The notes: generated from the letters alone by a model not told the origin. DNA of 64,000 nucleotides from Bradyrhizobium septentrionale (GCF_011516645.4 NZ_CP088285.1:8078501-8142500); one strand, 5' to 3'. Positions 10,134 through 20,338 are shown, counted from the first letter of the stretch. Made by a program: numbers and translations.

Positions 10134-10982
10134 TCACCAAACCATAAGACCGCGCCCGACGCCATCGGCGCCACCACGGAGAAAGCCGAAAATCGCCGCC
10201 ACAATGACGGCCGCGACAAATCCGTCCAGGCGGTCCAGGAGGCCGCCATGGCCGGGAATGATGTGGCTCGAATCCTTCACGCCGAACCGCCGCTTCACTG
10301 CGGATTCGAAGAGATCGCCGAGCTGCGAAACCACCGACAACACGGCGCCGAGCAACAGCAGCGGCCCGGTCGTGCCGATCTCGAAGGCGGCAAAGCCAGC
10401 GGCAACGAGCAGGCTTGCGACGAAGCCGCCGGCGGCGCCGGCCCAGGTCTTCTTCGGACTGACCCGCACCCAGAGCTTCGGTCCGCCGATGCTGCGGCCC
10501 GCGAAATAGCCGCCGATGTCGGTGACCCACACGATCAGCAATACGAACATCAGTGCGGCAAAGCCCTTTGCCGCATCGAGGCGCAGCAGCACCGATGCGA
10601 CCTCGGCTCCTGCCGCGTAAAGCAATCCCGCAACGGCCCAGTTGCGCCGCGCGCCCGACGTCAGGGCGACAACGACAGCGCCGACGGCGAGCACGATCAG
10701 GGCGACATCGATCCGGCCCGCCATCAGGCCAAGTCCGGCAAGCAGCAGCGCGACGACGCCCGGCACCACGATGCGGAGCTCGCGTCCGAGGCCGGTAACA
10801 ACAAGCCATTCGGCGAACAATCCGACCGCCGCCAGCGTCACCAGAAGCGACCAGGCGACGCCACCCAAATAGGCCAGTGCGATCGCGAGCGGCGCCAGCA
10901 CCAGCGCCGCAACCACGCGCATCACGAGATTGCGCGATCCCTGCTCGCTTGCTGCCGCCGGTGCGGCTTCGCCCTCAGTCAC
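10134..10982 (-). CDS. cdsA: Phosphatidate cytidylyltransferase CdsA
   Basis: An inner-membrane enzyme making CDP-diacylglycerol from phosphatidic acid and CTP, the branch point for phospholipids. The 282-residue protein is almost entirely hydrophobic segments. The C-terminal signature region reads [25 protein letters not shown], with [13 protein letters not shown] upstream of it. The best start is the GTG at 10982, whose GTGA overlaps the uppS TGA stop; the longer frame overlaps uppS out of phase. Translational coupling with uppS is likely. Confidence 0.92.
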   Translation of the reverse strand: MTEGEAAPAAASEQGSRNLVMRVVAALVLAPLAIALAYLGGVAWSLLVTLAAVGLFAEWLVVTGLGRELRIVVPGVVALLLAGLGLMAGRIDVALIVLAVGAVVVALTSGARRNWAVAGLLYAAGAEVASVLLRLDAAKGFAALMFVLLIVWVTDIGGYFAGRSIGGPKLWVRVSPKKTWAGAAGGFVASLLVAAGFAAFEIGTTGPLLLLGAVLSVVSQLGDLFESAVKRRFGVKDSSHIIPGHGGLLDRLDGFVAAVIVAAIFGFLRGGADGVGRGLMVW

Positions 10983-11737
10983 GAGCCGGTTTTCGCAGCG
11001 AGGCCGCCGAACCTGCGCTCGCGCTTGCCGTATTCGGCAATCGCGCCTTCGAGCGCGGCCTTGTCGAAATCCGGCCAGTGAATCGGCACGAAGACCAATT
11101 CGCTGTAGGCGGCCTGCCACATCAGGAAGTTCGACAGACGCTGCTCGCCGCTGGTGCGGATGATCAGATCGGGATCCGGAATGTCGGGCGCGTCGAGATA
11201 TTGGCCGAGCGTGTCGGCATCGATGGAGCTGGCGTCGCGCTTGCCTTCGGCGACCTCGCGCGCAAGGCGCCGCGCCGCGGCAGCGATCTCCGCCCGCGAA
11301 CCGTAGTTGAAGGCGACCACGAGGTTGAGCTTGTCGTTGTTCCGGGTCAGCTCCTCGGCCTCGTTGAGCAGCGCGCAGATGTCGGGGTCGAGCCCGTCCC
11401 GCTCGCCGATCACGCGCACCCGCACCCCGTCACGATGCAGCGTCGCCAGATCGTTGCGGATGAAGCGGCGCAACAGGCCGAACAGATCGCCGATCTCGCT
11501 CGCCGGCCGCGACCAGTTTTCCGAGCTGAAGGAGAAGATCGTGAGATAGACGATGCCGAGTTCATGGGCCGCGCGGACCACGCGGCGCAGCGCCTCGACG
11601 CCGCGGCGATGGCCCTCGACGCGCGGCAGGCCGCGCGAAGCGGCCCAGCGCCCGTTGCCGTCCATAATGATCGCCACATGCAACGGAGCACCGGAGCGAT
11701 CCGGTCCGTCAGTTGCTGGGGCGGCGGCGTTCGACAT
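10979..11737 (-). CDS. uppS: Isoprenyl transferase (undecaprenyl diphosphate synthase)
   Basis: A cis-prenyltransferase of 252 residues making the undecaprenyl carrier used for peptidoglycan and surface polysaccharides. The family opening [20 protein letters not shown] carries the catalytic Asp, followed by [22 protein letters not shown] is in the middle, and the C-terminal [15 protein letters not shown] and Y-S-E-L motifs are intact. It follows frr by 21 bases and overlaps cdsA by four bases. Confidence 0.95.
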   Translation of the reverse strand: MSNAAAPATDGPDRSGAPLHVAIIMDGNGRWAASRGLPRVEGHRRGVEALRRVVRAAHELGIVYLTIFSFSSENWSRPASEIGDLFGLLRRFIRNDLATLHRDGVRVRVIGERDGLDPDICALLNEAEELTRNNDKLNLVVAFNYGSRAEIAAAARRLAREVAEGKRDASSIDADTLGQYLDAPDIPDPDLIIRTSGEQRLSNFLMWQAAYSELVFVPIHWPDFDKAALEGAIAEYGKRERRFGGLAAKTGS

Positions 11738-11758
11738 CGGCTGGTTTCCGTAGCGCCT

Positions 11759-12322
11759 TCAGACCGTCAGGATTTCCTTTTCCTTGGCGGCAAGCAGCTG
11801 ATCGACTTCGGCGATCATGCCGTCGGTCGCCTTCTGCACCTCGTTGGACAGGCGCTCGTGATCGTCCTCGGAGATCTCGTGATTCTTCTCGAGCTTCTTG
11901 ATGACGTCGAGGCCGTCGCGGCGCACATGGCGCACTGCGACCTTCGCCGCTTCCGCGTATTTGTGCGCGACCTTGACGAGCTCCTTGCGGCGCTCCTCGT
12001 TGAGTTCGGGAATCCGCAGGCGCAGCACCTGTCCTTCGGTCGCCGGCGACAGGCCGAGGTTGGAATCGACGATCGCCTTTTCGACCGCCTTCACCATGGT
12101 CTTGTCCCAGACCTGCACCGAGAGCAGGCGCGGCTCCGGCACGCTGATGGTCGCGACCTGGTTGAGCGGCATATGCGAGCCGTAAGCCTCGACCTGGACC
12201 GGCTCCAGCATGGAGGCCGCGGCGCGGCCGGTGCGCAGACCGCCGAGCTCGTGCTTGAGCGATTGCGTAGCCCCCTGCATGCGGCGCTTCACGTCGTTGA
12301 TGTCAAAACCAGCTGCGGCCAT
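11759..12322 (-). CDS. frr: Ribosome recycling factor
   Basis: A 187-residue two-domain protein that splits post-termination ribosomes together with EF-G. The three-helix-bundle signature is seen in [23 protein letters not shown] and the C-terminal [21 protein letters not shown] region. Length matches the family. It lies between pyrH and uppS, in the very widespread order rpsB-tsf-pyrH-frr-uppS. Confidence 0.96.
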   Translation of the reverse strand: MAAAGFDINDVKRRMQGATQSLKHELGGLRTGRAAASMLEPVQVEAYGSHMPLNQVATISVPEPRLLSVQVWDKTMVKAVEKAIVDSNLGLSPATEGQVLRLRIPELNEERRKELVKVAHKYAEAAKVAVRHVRRDGLDVIKKLEKNHEISEDDHERLSNEVQKATDGMIAEVDQLLAAKEKEILTV

Positions 12323-12375
12323 GACGTTCTCCCTTTCACTTAGAAACCGGCTGTCGACGCCCGGAGGCGCGGCAA

Positions 12376-13092
12376 TCAGCCGGCGACGACCGTGCCGTGT
12401 CCGGTACCGCGCAGAATCGCACCGATCGAACCGGGCTCCGCGATCGAGAACACGATGATAGGCAGCGACGTCTCGCGGGCAAGTGCGAAAGCGGTCGCGT
12501 CCATGACCTTGTAGCCGCCCTCGATCGCCTGCGAATGGGTCAGGCGGTCGAAGCGCTTGGCTTTGGGGTCCTTCTTCGGATCGGCGCTGTAGACGCCGTC
12601 GACATTGGTGGCCTTCAACACCGCCTGCGCACCGATCTCGGCCGCGCGCAGCACGGCCGTGGTGTCGGTGGTGAAGAACGGGTTACCAGTTCCGCCGCCG
12701 AGCAGGACGATGCGTCCCTCGGCGAGGTATTTGTGCGCTGCACTACGGGTGAACAGCTCGGAAATCTCCGGCATCACGAATGCCGACAAGGTCCGCGCCG
12801 GGCTCCCCTTGCGCTCGATCGCCGCCTCCAGCGCCAGGCAGTTCATCATGGTCGCCAGCATGCCCATGGTGTCGCCGGTCGGCCGCGACACGCCGCGTGA
12901 GGAGACCTCGACGCCGCGGACGATGTTGCCGCCGCCGATCACGACGGCGACCTCGATGCCGAGCTTGCGGGCCGCGATCAGGTCGTCGGCGACGCGGTCG
13001 ACCGTCGGTTGATCGATCCCGAAGCCGTGGGAGCCGGCCAGATACTCGCCGGACAGCTTGATCACCACGCGACGATAGATCGGCTCAGCCAT
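12376..13092 (-). CDS. pyrH: Uridylate kinase
   Basis: UMP kinase of the amino-acid-kinase fold, forming UDP for pyrimidine nucleotide synthesis. The protein has 238 residues. It opens with [16 protein letters not shown] (phosphate-binding KLSGE), then [13 protein letters not shown]. The middle has [16 protein letters not shown], and later [16 protein letters not shown] and [17 protein letters not shown]. It is followed by frr 53 bases later and preceded by tsf, with no sign of disturbance. Confidence 0.96.
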   Translation of the reverse strand: MAEPIYRRVVIKLSGEYLAGSHGFGIDQPTVDRVADDLIAARKLGIEVAVVIGGGNIVRGVEVSSRGVSRPTGDTMGMLATMMNCLALEAAIERKGSPARTLSAFVMPEISELFTRSAAHKYLAEGRIVLLGGGTGNPFFTTDTTAVLRAAEIGAQAVLKATNVDGVYSADPKKDPKAKRFDRLTHSQAIEGGYKVMDATAFALARETSLPIIVFSIAEPGSIGAILRGTGHGTVVAG

Positions 13093-13160
13093 GATGCGAT
13101 CGCTTTCCTATCCGCGCAGGTAGGTTTCCGGCGCATGCGCCGGACGCCTGGTGTCAGCGG

Positions 13161-14084
13161 TTACTTCTTGCCGCTGGCGGCCGCGACTTCGGCGGCGAAG
13201 TCGCTTTCCTGCTTCTCGATTCCCTCACCGAGAGCATAGTTCACAAATCCAGCGATTTTGATCGGCCCGCCGACCTTACCCTCAGCTTCCTTCACCGCCT
13301 GGGCAACCGACTTGCCGCTGTCGTGGATGAAGGCCTGATCGAGAAGGCAGACCTCCTTGTAGTAGGTCTTCAGGCCGGAATCGACGATCTTCTCGATGAC
13401 GTTCTCCGGCTTGCCCTGCTGACGGTACTTGTCAGCGAGCACGTCCTTCTCGCGCTTGACGGTCTCCGGATCGAGCCCGGCCGGATCGAGCGCCAGCGGC
13501 TTCGCCGCGGCGACATGCATGGCGAGCTGGCGGCCGAGCACGGCGAGCTCGTCGGTCTTGCCGGCCGACTCGAGCGCCACGATCACGCCGATCTTGCCGG
13601 CGCCCTCGACGACGGCGTTGTGGACATAGCTCGAGACCACACCCTTGCTCACCTCGAGCGAAGCGGCGCGGCGCAGCGTCATGTTCTCGCCGATGGTCGC
13701 GATGGCGTCGGAGATCGCGGTCTCGACGGTGACGTCGCCGACCTTGGCCGCCTTGATCGTCTCGACATCTGCGGCGTTATGCAGCGCCACCTGGGCGACC
13801 AACTTGACCAGGCCCTGGAACTGCTCGTTGCGCGCGACGAAGTCAGTCTCGGAGTTGACCTCGACCAGCACGCCCTTGGTGCCGGAGGTCAGGGCGCCGA
13901 TCAGGCCCTCGGCCGCCACGCGGCCGGCCTTCTTGGCCGCCTTGGAGAGGCCCTTCTTGCGCAGCCAATCCTGCGCGGCCTGCATGTCGCCGTTGTTCTC
14001 GGTCAGCGCCGCCTTGCAATCCATCATGCCCGCGCCGGTCGATTCGCGGAGATCCTTGACCATCGCTGCTGTGATCGTCGCCAT
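13161..14084 (-). CDS. tsf: Elongation factor Ts
   Basis: A 307-residue nucleotide-exchange factor for EF-Tu. The N-terminal UBA-like domain reads [20 protein letters not shown], and the signature [12 protein letters not shown] is present. The two dimerisation subdomains follow, ending with a conserved tail that includes [15 protein letters not shown]. It is the second gene of the rpsB-tsf operon, 127 bases after rpsB, and likely shares its promoter. Confidence 0.96.
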   Translation of the reverse strand: MATITAAMVKDLRESTGAGMMDCKAALTENNGDMQAAQDWLRKKGLSKAAKKAGRVAAEGLIGALTSGTKGVLVEVNSETDFVARNEQFQGLVKLVAQVALHNAADVETIKAAKVGDVTVETAISDAIATIGENMTLRRAASLEVSKGVVSSYVHNAVVEGAGKIGVIVALESAGKTDELAVLGRQLAMHVAAAKPLALDPAGLDPETVKREKDVLADKYRQQGKPENVIEKIVDSGLKTYYKEVCLLDQAFIHDSGKSVAQAVKEAEGKVGGPIKIAGFVNYALGEGIEKQESDFAAEVAAASGKK

Positions 14085-14211
14085 CGTTCAATGTCCTTCT
14101 TGCCTGTACAGGACCCGCGGCGCCCGATGGCGCCGCCGTCAGCGACAGGGAAATCGTTGTTCGTGGAATAGAAGCGGCGGCCGGGTGAGTTCCGGCCACG
14201 CCGCGTAACGA

Positions 14212-15204
14212 TTATTCCGCTTCGGCGAGCGTCTTGGCCTGGGCGACCCAGGCGTCGGCACGGCTCGGCAGACCGACTTCTTCGCCGATCTTGTGCGCGG
14301 TGTCGTGGTCGAGCTCGGCGAGCTGCCAGTAGTGGAAGATGCCGAGGTCGTTGAGCTTCTTCTCGATCGTACCGGACACGCCGGTGAGCTTCTTGAGGTT
14401 GTCGGCGGTGCCGCGCGGGCCGGCAAGGCCCTGGAAGCCAGACGGTGCAGCCGCCGGGAGCTCTTCCTGCACGGGGGTCGCGGACGCACCGATGTCGATT
14501 CCGGAATCGCCCTGAGCGCGCGAGATGCCGTCGATGGCGGCGCGCGCCACGAGGTCGCAATACAGCGAGATCGCGCGGCCGGCGTCGTCATTGCCCGGCA
14601 CCACATAGGTGATGCCCTTCGGGTCCGAGTTGGTATCGACGATCGCGGCGACCGGGATGTTGAGCCGCTGCGCTTCCTGGATCGCGATGTCTTCCTTGTT
14701 GGTGTCGATCACGAAGATCATGTCGGGAAGACCGCCCATGTCCTTGATGCCGCCGAGCGAGCGGTCGAGCTTGTCGCGCTCGCGCTGCAGCGTCAGCCGC
14801 TCCTTCTTGGTGTAGGAGTTGGCTTCACCGGACCCGAGCACGTCGTCGAGGTGACGCAGCCGCTTGATCGAGGCCGAGATCGTCTTCCAGTTGGTCAGCG
14901 TGCCGCCGAGCCAGCGCGAATTGACAAAGTACTGCGCCGAGCGCTTGGCAGCATCGGCAACGCCGTCCTGGGCCGAGCGCTTGGTGCCGACGAACAGGAT
15001 GCGGCCGCCCTTGGCGACGGTATCGCTGACCGCCTGCAGGGCACGGTGCAGCATCGGCACGGTCTGCGCGAGGTCGATGATGTGGATGTTGTTGCGGGCG
15101 CCGAAGATGTAATCCTGCATCTTCGGGTTCCAGCGGTGGGATTGGTGACCAAAGTGAACGCCAGCTTCCAAAAGCTGACGCATATTGAATTCGGGCAGCG
15201 ACAT
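14212..15204 (-). CDS. rpsB: 30S ribosomal protein S2, C-terminally extended
   Basis: Small-subunit protein S2, starting [20 protein letters not shown] with the typical RWNPKM region after it. The S2 core ends near residue 240 ([15 protein letters not shown]). About 90 further residues follow, ending in a helix-hairpin-helix-like module ([19 protein letters not shown]) not present in the roughly 240-residue E. coli protein. Extended S2 is, as I recall, usual in Bradyrhizobium relatives. The ATG at 15204 is chosen by homology; the frame runs further upstream. A likely promoter lies at 15317-15344, leaving a leader of about 100 bases. Confidence 0.95.
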   Translation of the reverse strand: MSLPEFNMRQLLEAGVHFGHQSHRWNPKMQDYIFGARNNIHIIDLAQTVPMLHRALQAVSDTVAKGGRILFVGTKRSAQDGVADAAKRSAQYFVNSRWLGGTLTNWKTISASIKRLRHLDDVLGSGEANSYTKKERLTLQRERDKLDRSLGGIKDMGGLPDMIFVIDTNKEDIAIQEAQRLNIPVAAIVDTNSDPKGITYVVPGNDDAGRAISLYCDLVARAAIDGISRAQGDSGIDIGASATPVQEELPAAAPSGFQGLAGPRGTADNLKKLTGVSGTIEKKLNDLGIFHYWQLAELDHDTAHKIGEEVGLPSRADAWVAQAKTLAEAE

Positions 15205-15316
15205 AGTTCTAATTCTCCGGTTGGTTCCTCCGGAAACGTGTGAGCAAGCGAGCCTGACTGGCCCGGTTGCCACCGGACGGCCTTTGAGAGCCATGTTTCC
15301 GTGTGAGATGGCGCGG

Positions 15317-15344
15317 TATATAGCGCGATTTGCGCCATAAGCAA
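15317..15344 (-). promoter_or_regulatory. Probable housekeeping promoter of rpsB-tsf
   Basis: On the minus strand TTGCTT (-35) and TATATA (-10) are separated by 16 bases, upstream of rpsB. The roughly 100-base leader between this site and the rpsB ATG at 15204 would give room for S2 autoregulation, which is known for rpsB in other bacteria, but I did not identify the regulatory fold. Confidence 0.5.
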
Positions 15345-15464
15345 GGAAATACGGCCGGTTAGGCCGGCCGGATAGGCCCTCTGCACCCCGAAACTGACCC
15401 GTTTTGGCCCAAACCGGCCAGGTCTGACGGCCGGGGCCCCGGTCAGATCCCGGTCGGGCCCCGC

Positions 15465-15992
15465 TTACTGCGCCAATTGCAGGTCCGCCAGCGTCGTGCG
15501 CGCGGTCGCCTCGTCCAGTGCGACGAATTCCGCCGGCCCGGGGTTGCCGGCGGTCGCGGTCGCGGCCGATGCGACGACTGCACCGACCAAACCTCCCACC
15601 ATCGTCACACCCATGACGGCGTCATGCCGCTCACTCGATCTCACCAGAAAGAAGTAGGTGCGGCCCGGCTCGGTTGCGAAGTTGTGCGCGGTATCGCCGG
15701 GAAACATCACCTCGCTTGCGACCAGTTGATGCCTGCCGGCGGGGCGATCGGTGAACGCGTAGCTTCCGACGATGATCTTGCCGATCGGTTGGCCATCGAG
15801 CTTCACGTCGCAGGCGCAGATCGCCATGCTCAGTCCCTTGCGCTTCTCCTGCAGCACGACGATGCGGGAATGCCCCGGCTTCGGCGGCCCGAACTTCTGC
15901 GAGATCGCCGCATAGTCGGTGCCGACACCATCGCTGACGCAGCCCGACACCATCAACACACCAGCCAGCAAGGCCGCATAACGTCCGAACAT
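15465..15992 (-). CDS. DUF2846-like lipoprotein
   Basis: A predicted outer- or inner-membrane lipoprotein. From the ATG at 15992 the protein starts [18 protein letters not shown], a lipoprotein signal with the lipidated Cys at position 18. The frame continues upstream to 16037, but the lipobox position and a G-rich ribosome site favour 15992. The body has a short beta-rich domain resembling DUF2846: [12 protein letters not shown], then [20 protein letters not shown], then GRTYFFLV. A glycine/alanine-rich hydrophobic stretch follows ([18 protein letters not shown]). Role unknown. It stands alone between dnaE and the rpsB promoter. Confidence 0.75.
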   Translation of the reverse strand: MFGRYAALLAGVLMVSGCVSDGVGTDYAAISQKFGPPKPGHSRIVVLQEKRKGLSMAICACDVKLDGQPIGKIIVGSYAFTDRPAGRHQLVASEVMFPGDTAHNFATEPGRTYFFLVRSSERHDAVMGVTMVGGLVGAVVASAATATAGNPGPAEFVALDEATARTTLADLQLAQ

Positions 15993-16102
15993 CCCGCCCC
16001 CGGAATTTCCAACGGGCGTAACCATAGTGAGAAACACGGCGTGGTTGCAATAGCGCTTAAGCCGTAGTCAAGCGCATTCCGCAGCATCGCCGGGACTTTT
16101 GC

Positions 16103-19100
16103 CTACAGCGTCTGCACGTCGACGACGCCCGTCACTGCCTTGATCGCGCCGGCGATCTGCGGGGAGACCTTGTAGCGGCCGGGCAGCTTCATCTCCACCT
16201 CGGTCTCGAGGTCGAGCATCATCACCAGCGAGACGTCGCCATCGGCAGCGCCTGCCGGCGGCGCGGCTGCCGGCGCGGGCTTTGCCGCCGGGACCTTCGC
16301 GCCGCCACCCGGAGCGGGAGCAGCGTCCGGCATGTTGAGCCGGCGGGCGATCGAATCCAGCGGCTTGGTGTCGCGCAAAAAGATCCGCAGGCCCTTTTGC
16401 GTCTTGGCGGCGGCGTGATCCAGCGGCTCGGCGTGCAGCACCCTCGCCCGCACGTCCTCGCCCTGCAGCTCGGCGCCGAGCTGCAGCAGCACAGCCGCCC
16501 CCGGCTCGAGCACGTCGCGATACTGCGCGAGCCCCTCGGAGAACAGCACCGCCTCGAAATGGCCGGTCGGGTCCGACAGGCCCATGATGCCCATCTTGTT
16601 GCCGGTCTTGGTGCGCCGCTCCATGCGCGACACCACGGTCGCCGCGACCTTGCCGGCGGTCGCGCCGGTCTTCACCGCACGCGAGAACTCCGCCCAGGAT
16701 TGTACGCGCAGCCGTTTCAGCGCGGTCGCGTAATCGTCGAGCGGATGGCCCGACAGGAAGAAGCCGATCGCGTCATATTCGCGCCGCAGCCGGTCCGCGG
16801 GCAGCCACGGCTCGACCTGCGGCAGGATGATGCTCGGCGCATCCGGAGCGCTGCCGAACATGTCGTTCTGGCCCGAGGTTGCCGCCTCGTGGCTGCGCTG
16901 GCAGGCGGCGAGGATCGCGTCCGCACCGGCGAACACGCGCGCGCGGTTCGGCTCGAGCGTGTCGAAGGCGCCCGCTGCCGCGAGGCTTTCGATGATGCGC
17001 TTGTTGACGGCGCGCGGGCTGACCCGCGCGGCAAAATCGGCGAGCGAGGTGAAGGCGCCTTTCTTGTTGCGCTCCTCGATGATCTGCTCGACCGCCTGGA
17101 TGCCGACGCCCTTCAGCGCCGCGAGCGCGTAGTAGATCGTGTTGCCGCTGACCTCGAAGGTCGGGCCGGAGCGATTGATGTTGGGCGCCTCGACCTTGAT
17201 GCCGAGCCGCTGCGCCTCGGAGCGGAATTCGGAAAGCTTGTCGGTGTTGTTGAGTTCGAGCGTCATCGACGCCGCGAGGAACTCAACCGGGTAATGCGCC
17301 TTCATGTAAGCGGTGTGGTACGACACCAGCGCATAGGCCGCCGCGTGGCTCTTGTTGAAGCCGTAGTCGGCGAACTTGGCGAGCAGCTCGAAGATCGTCT
17401 CGGCCTGGCCCTTCGTCACCCCGTTCTTCATCGCGCCGGCGACGAAGACGTCGCGCTGCTTGTCCATCTCGGCGCGGATCTTCTTGCCCATCGCGCGGCG
17501 CAGCAGGTCGGCCTGGCCGAGCGAGTAGCCGGCCATCTGCTGCGCGATCTGCATCACCTGTTCCTGATAGATGATGACGCCGAAGGTCTCCTTCAGGATC
17601 GGCTCCAGGATCGGATGCAGATATTCCGACTCCTCGTCGCCGTGCTTGCGCGCGCAATAGGTCGGGATATTCGCCATCGGACCGGGACGGTACAGCGCCA
17701 CCAGCGCGATGATATCCTCGAAGCGGTCCGGCCGCATGTCGATCAGCGCGCGCCGCATGCCCTGGCTTTCCACCTGGAACACGCCGACGACGTCGCCCCG
17801 CGCCAGCATCTGGTAACTTGGCGCGTCGTCGATCGGCAGCGTCGCGAGGTCGACATGAACGTCGCGCTGCTTGAGCAGCTTGACCGCGACGTCGAGCACC
17901 GTCAGCGTCTTGAGGCCGAGGAAGTCGAACTTCACAAGGCCCGCCGGTTCGACCCATTTCATGTTGAACTGGGTGACCGGCATGTCCGATTTCGGATCGC
18001 GGTACATCGGCACCAGCTCGCTCAGCGGCCGGTCGCCGATCACGATACCGGCAGCGTGGGTCGAGGCATGGCGGGTCAGCCCCTCGAGGCGCTGCGCGAT
18101 GTCGAAGGCGCGCGCCACCACCGGATCCTCGTCGCGGAACGCCTGTAGCTTGGGCTCGCCCTCGATCGCCTGCGCCAGCGTCACCGGCGCTGCGGGATTC
18201 TGCGGCACCAGCTTGGTCAGCTTGTCGACCTGCCCGTACGGCATCTGCAGCACGCGCCCGACGTCGCGCAGCACACCGCGCGCCTGCAGCGTACCGAAGG
18301 TGATGATCTGCGCCACCTGGTCGCGGCCGTAGCGCTCCTGCACGTACTGGATCACCTCACCGCGGCGGTCCTGGCAGAAGTCGATGTCGAAGTCCGGCAT
18401 CGAGACGCGTTCGGGATTGAGGAAGCGCTCGAACAGCAGCGCAAACCGCATCGGATCGAGGTCGGTGATGGTGAGCACCCAGGCGACCAGCGAGCCTGCG
18501 CCGGAGCCGCGGCCCGGTCCGACCGGGATGCCCTGCGCCTTCGCCCATTTGATGAAGTCCGAGACGATCAGGAAGTAGCCCGCATATTTCATGCGGGTGA
18601 TGACGTCGAGCTCGAAGGCGAGCCGCTTGCTGTAGTCCTCCTCGGTCATGCCCGGCGACAGACCGTGCACTCGCAGGCGATTGGCAAGCCCCTCCTCGGC
18701 TTGACGCTTCAGCTCGGCGGCCTCGTCGGCGGCGGCGTCCGAACTCGCCGCGGCACCGACGGTGAAGAACGGCAGGATCGGCTTGCGGGTCTTCGGCCGG
18801 AACGAGCAGCGCTCGGCGATCTCGACCGTCGAGGCCAGCGCCTCCGGAATATCTGCGAACAGCACCGCCATTTCCGCACGCGTCTTGAAACGGTGATCCG
18901 GGGTCAGTTGCTCGCGATTGGTTTCGGCGATCAGATGGCCGCCGGCGATGCACAGCAGCGCATCATGCGATTCGTAATCGTCATTGCTGGCGAAATACGG
19001 CTCGTTGGTCGCAACCAGCGGCAGGCCCTTGCTGTAGGCGAGATCGATCAGCCCGCCCTCGGTGCGACGCTCCTTGTCGATGCCGTGGCGCTGCAATTCG

Positions 19101-19627
19101 ATGTAGAGGCGATCGCCGAACAGACCAGCCAGCCGCTCGCAGCGGGTTGCCGCCAGTGCCGCCTGTTCGGCACGCAGCGCCAGCGCGATCGGCCCGTCGG
19201 GGCCGCCGGTCAGCGCGATCAGGTCTTCGGCCTGGTCGGTCAGCCAGTCGATCTTGATGTGCGGGGTCTGGTTGACCGGCGTTTCCAGGAACGCCCGCGA
19301 GTTCAGCCGCATCAGGTTCTGGTAGCCGCGCTCGCGCGCCGCCAGCAGCACGATCCGCGTCGGCGCCGTCGCCAGGATGCTGCGCGCATTGGGATCGACG
19401 TCGCCGAAATCCACCGCCAGCTCGCAGCCGACGATCGGCTGGATGCCGTAGCCGGCCATCTTGTCGGAGAATTCCAGCGCCCCGAACATGTTGTCGGTAT
19501 CGGTGAGCGCCAGCGCCGGCTGGCGGTCAGCCTTCGCAAGCTCGCCCAGCTTGGCGATCTTGATAGAGCCCTTCAGCAGCGAATAGGCGGAATGAACGTG
19601 AAGGTGGACGAATCCGGCATTCGGCAT
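16103..19627 (-). CDS. dnaE: DNA polymerase III alpha subunit DnaE
   Basis: The replicative polymerase subunit, 1174 residues. The N-terminal PHP domain begins FVHLHVHSAYSLLKGS. The C-family palm carries the catalytic aspartates in MPDFDIDFCQDRRGEVI, and fingers motifs include GPGRGSGAGSLVAW. The helix-hairpin-helix and OB-fold region lies in the last 350 residues (KVAATVVSRMERRTKTGNKMG is the OB strand). A Pro/Ala-rich linker (about residues 1110-1140) precedes the C-terminal domain. Size and content are those of DnaE1 rather than the SOS polymerase DnaE2. Confidence 0.96.
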   Translation of the reverse strand: MPNAGFVHLHVHSAYSLLKGSIKIAKLGELAKADRQPALALTDTDNMFGALEFSDKMAGYGIQPIVGCELAVDFGDVDPNARSILATAPTRIVLLAARERGYQNLMRLNSRAFLETPVNQTPHIKIDWLTDQAEDLIALTGGPDGPIALALRAEQAALAATRCERLAGLFGDRLYIELQRHGIDKERRTEGGLIDLAYSKGLPLVATNEPYFASNDDYESHDALLCIAGGHLIAETNREQLTPDHRFKTRAEMAVLFADIPEALASTVEIAERCSFRPKTRKPILPFFTVGAAASSDAAADEAAELKRQAEEGLANRLRVHGLSPGMTEEDYSKRLAFELDVITRMKYAGYFLIVSDFIKWAKAQGIPVGPGRGSGAGSLVAWVLTITDLDPMRFALLFERFLNPERVSMPDFDIDFCQDRRGEVIQYVQERYGRDQVAQIITFGTLQARGVLRDVGRVLQMPYGQVDKLTKLVPQNPAAPVTLAQAIEGEPKLQAFRDEDPVVARAFDIAQRLEGLTRHASTHAAGIVIGDRPLSELVPMYRDPKSDMPVTQFNMKWVEPAGLVKFDFLGLKTLTVLDVAVKLLKQRDVHVDLATLPIDDAPSYQMLARGDVVGVFQVESQGMRRALIDMRPDRFEDIIALVALYRPGPMANIPTYCARKHGDEESEYLHPILEPILKETFGVIIYQEQVMQIAQQMAGYSLGQADLLRRAMGKKIRAEMDKQRDVFVAGAMKNGVTKGQAETIFELLAKFADYGFNKSHAAAYALVSYHTAYMKAHYPVEFLAASMTLELNNTDKLSEFRSEAQRLGIKVEAPNINRSGPTFEVSGNTIYYALAALKGVGIQAVEQIIEERNKKGAFTSLADFAARVSPRAVNKRIIESLAAAGAFDTLEPNRARVFAGADAILAACQRSHEAATSGQNDMFGSAPDAPSIILPQVEPWLPADRLRREYDAIGFFLSGHPLDDYATALKRLRVQSWAEFSRAVKTGATAGKVAATVVSRMERRTKTGNKMGIMGLSDPTGHFEAVLFSEGLAQYRDVLEPGAAVLLQLGAELQGEDVRARVLHAEPLDHAAAKTQKGLRIFLRDTKPLDSIARRLNMPDAAPAPGGGAKVPAAKPAPAAAPPAGAADGDVSLVMMLDLETEVEMKLPGRYKVSPQIAGAIKAVTGVVDVQTL

Positions 19628-19831
19628 GGCTGCTTACGGGATCTCTTAAGTCAGGGATGGAGCGAGTGCCAAAGCCGGAACTCGATGAGCTTCAGACCCG
19701 ACTCGCAACCCCATCGTGAGCGATGGACTCTGCCAAGTCCACGCCGAACCGGACAAGGCAGCCGGTCCTCCCGCTTATCCCCAGGGGCCAGCCAAGTCGC
19801 CTTCTATGCCCCTGTCCCCGCGAGCACATTT

Positions 19832-19930
19832 TCAGAACTGGGTGATCAGCTGGGCCCAAACCGCGATCATCCCGACGAACAGCGTGATCGATGCCAGCGC
19901 TGCAGCTTCCTGCACGAAAATCTTCAACAT
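19832..19930 (-). CDS. 32-residue membrane peptide under LexA operators
   Basis: A tiny reading frame, ATG at 19930 and TGA at 19832-19834. The peptide begins MLKIFVQEAAALASITLFVG and ends MIAVWAQLITQF; about residues 9-28 form one membrane span. A strong GGGAGGG ribosome site lies just upstream of the ATG. Two GAAC-N7-GAAC-type LexA boxes lie 20-52 bases upstream, and a TGTATA -10-like hexamer sits inside the nearer box. This is the design of Caulobacter SidA, a 29-residue LexA-controlled inner-membrane inhibitor of cell division. I infer an SOS-induced membrane peptide; the division role is speculation by analogy. Confidence 0.7.
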   Translation of the reverse strand: MLKIFVQEAAALASITLFVGMIAVWAQLITQF

Positions 19931-19949
19931 GGCCGCCCTCCCTGAACTG

Positions 19950-19982
19950 GAACGTATACAGAACATTGTTCCTTTTTTGTTC
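19950..19982. promoter_or_regulatory. Double LexA (SOS) operator
   Basis: The plus strand reads GAAC-gtataca-GAAC (19950-19964), three bases, then GTTC-cttttttGTTC (19968-19982). Each unit matches the alphaproteobacterial LexA box GAAC-N7-GAAC (or GTTC-N7-GTTC) exactly, and the two units face each other. The nearer one overlaps a likely -10 element of the 32-residue peptide gene that starts at 19930, so bound LexA would block transcription. Confidence 0.75.
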
Positions 19983-20162
19983 TGGGAGTCAAGCGACGGT
20001 CGTGGGTCAGTTCGAGCTCTGCCCCCGAAAGATTTCCTTGGTTAATTGGTGGGGCGGTGAGCGATGGCGATTTCTAATTCGCGCCGTTGCTAAGGCACAA
20101 ACTGCACTGGTTTACCGAGTTCCATCGGGCGTAGGCTTCTGTTCCAACGCAGGGGCTGTGTT

Positions 20163-20252
20163 ATGGGCAATGGCATACTTGAAAGCGTGTGCATCGTACT
20201 ACTCGGGCTAAGCCCGCTCGTGATCATCGGCATCGCGTTGTACGCACAGTAA
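20163..20252 (+). CDS. 29-residue possible membrane peptide
   Basis: A short frame starting ATG with an AGGGG ribosome site seven bases upstream. The peptide begins MGNGILESVCIVLLGLSPLV and ends in IIGIALYAQ, almost wholly a membrane span. It lies in the gap between dnaE and the porin, about 180 bases downstream of the LexA boxes on the opposite strand. There is no homology evidence; the ribosome site and the clean single-span composition are the only support. Confidence 0.35.
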   Translation: MGNGILESVCIVLLGLSPLVIIGIALYAQ

Positions 20253-20338
20253 CGGCAACCTGGCCCGCGCCCCTCAACGCCGCAGAAGGCCAACGAGTTC
20301 ACCCACCGGATCATTGTGAACGGCGGGAGAGTCGCGGC

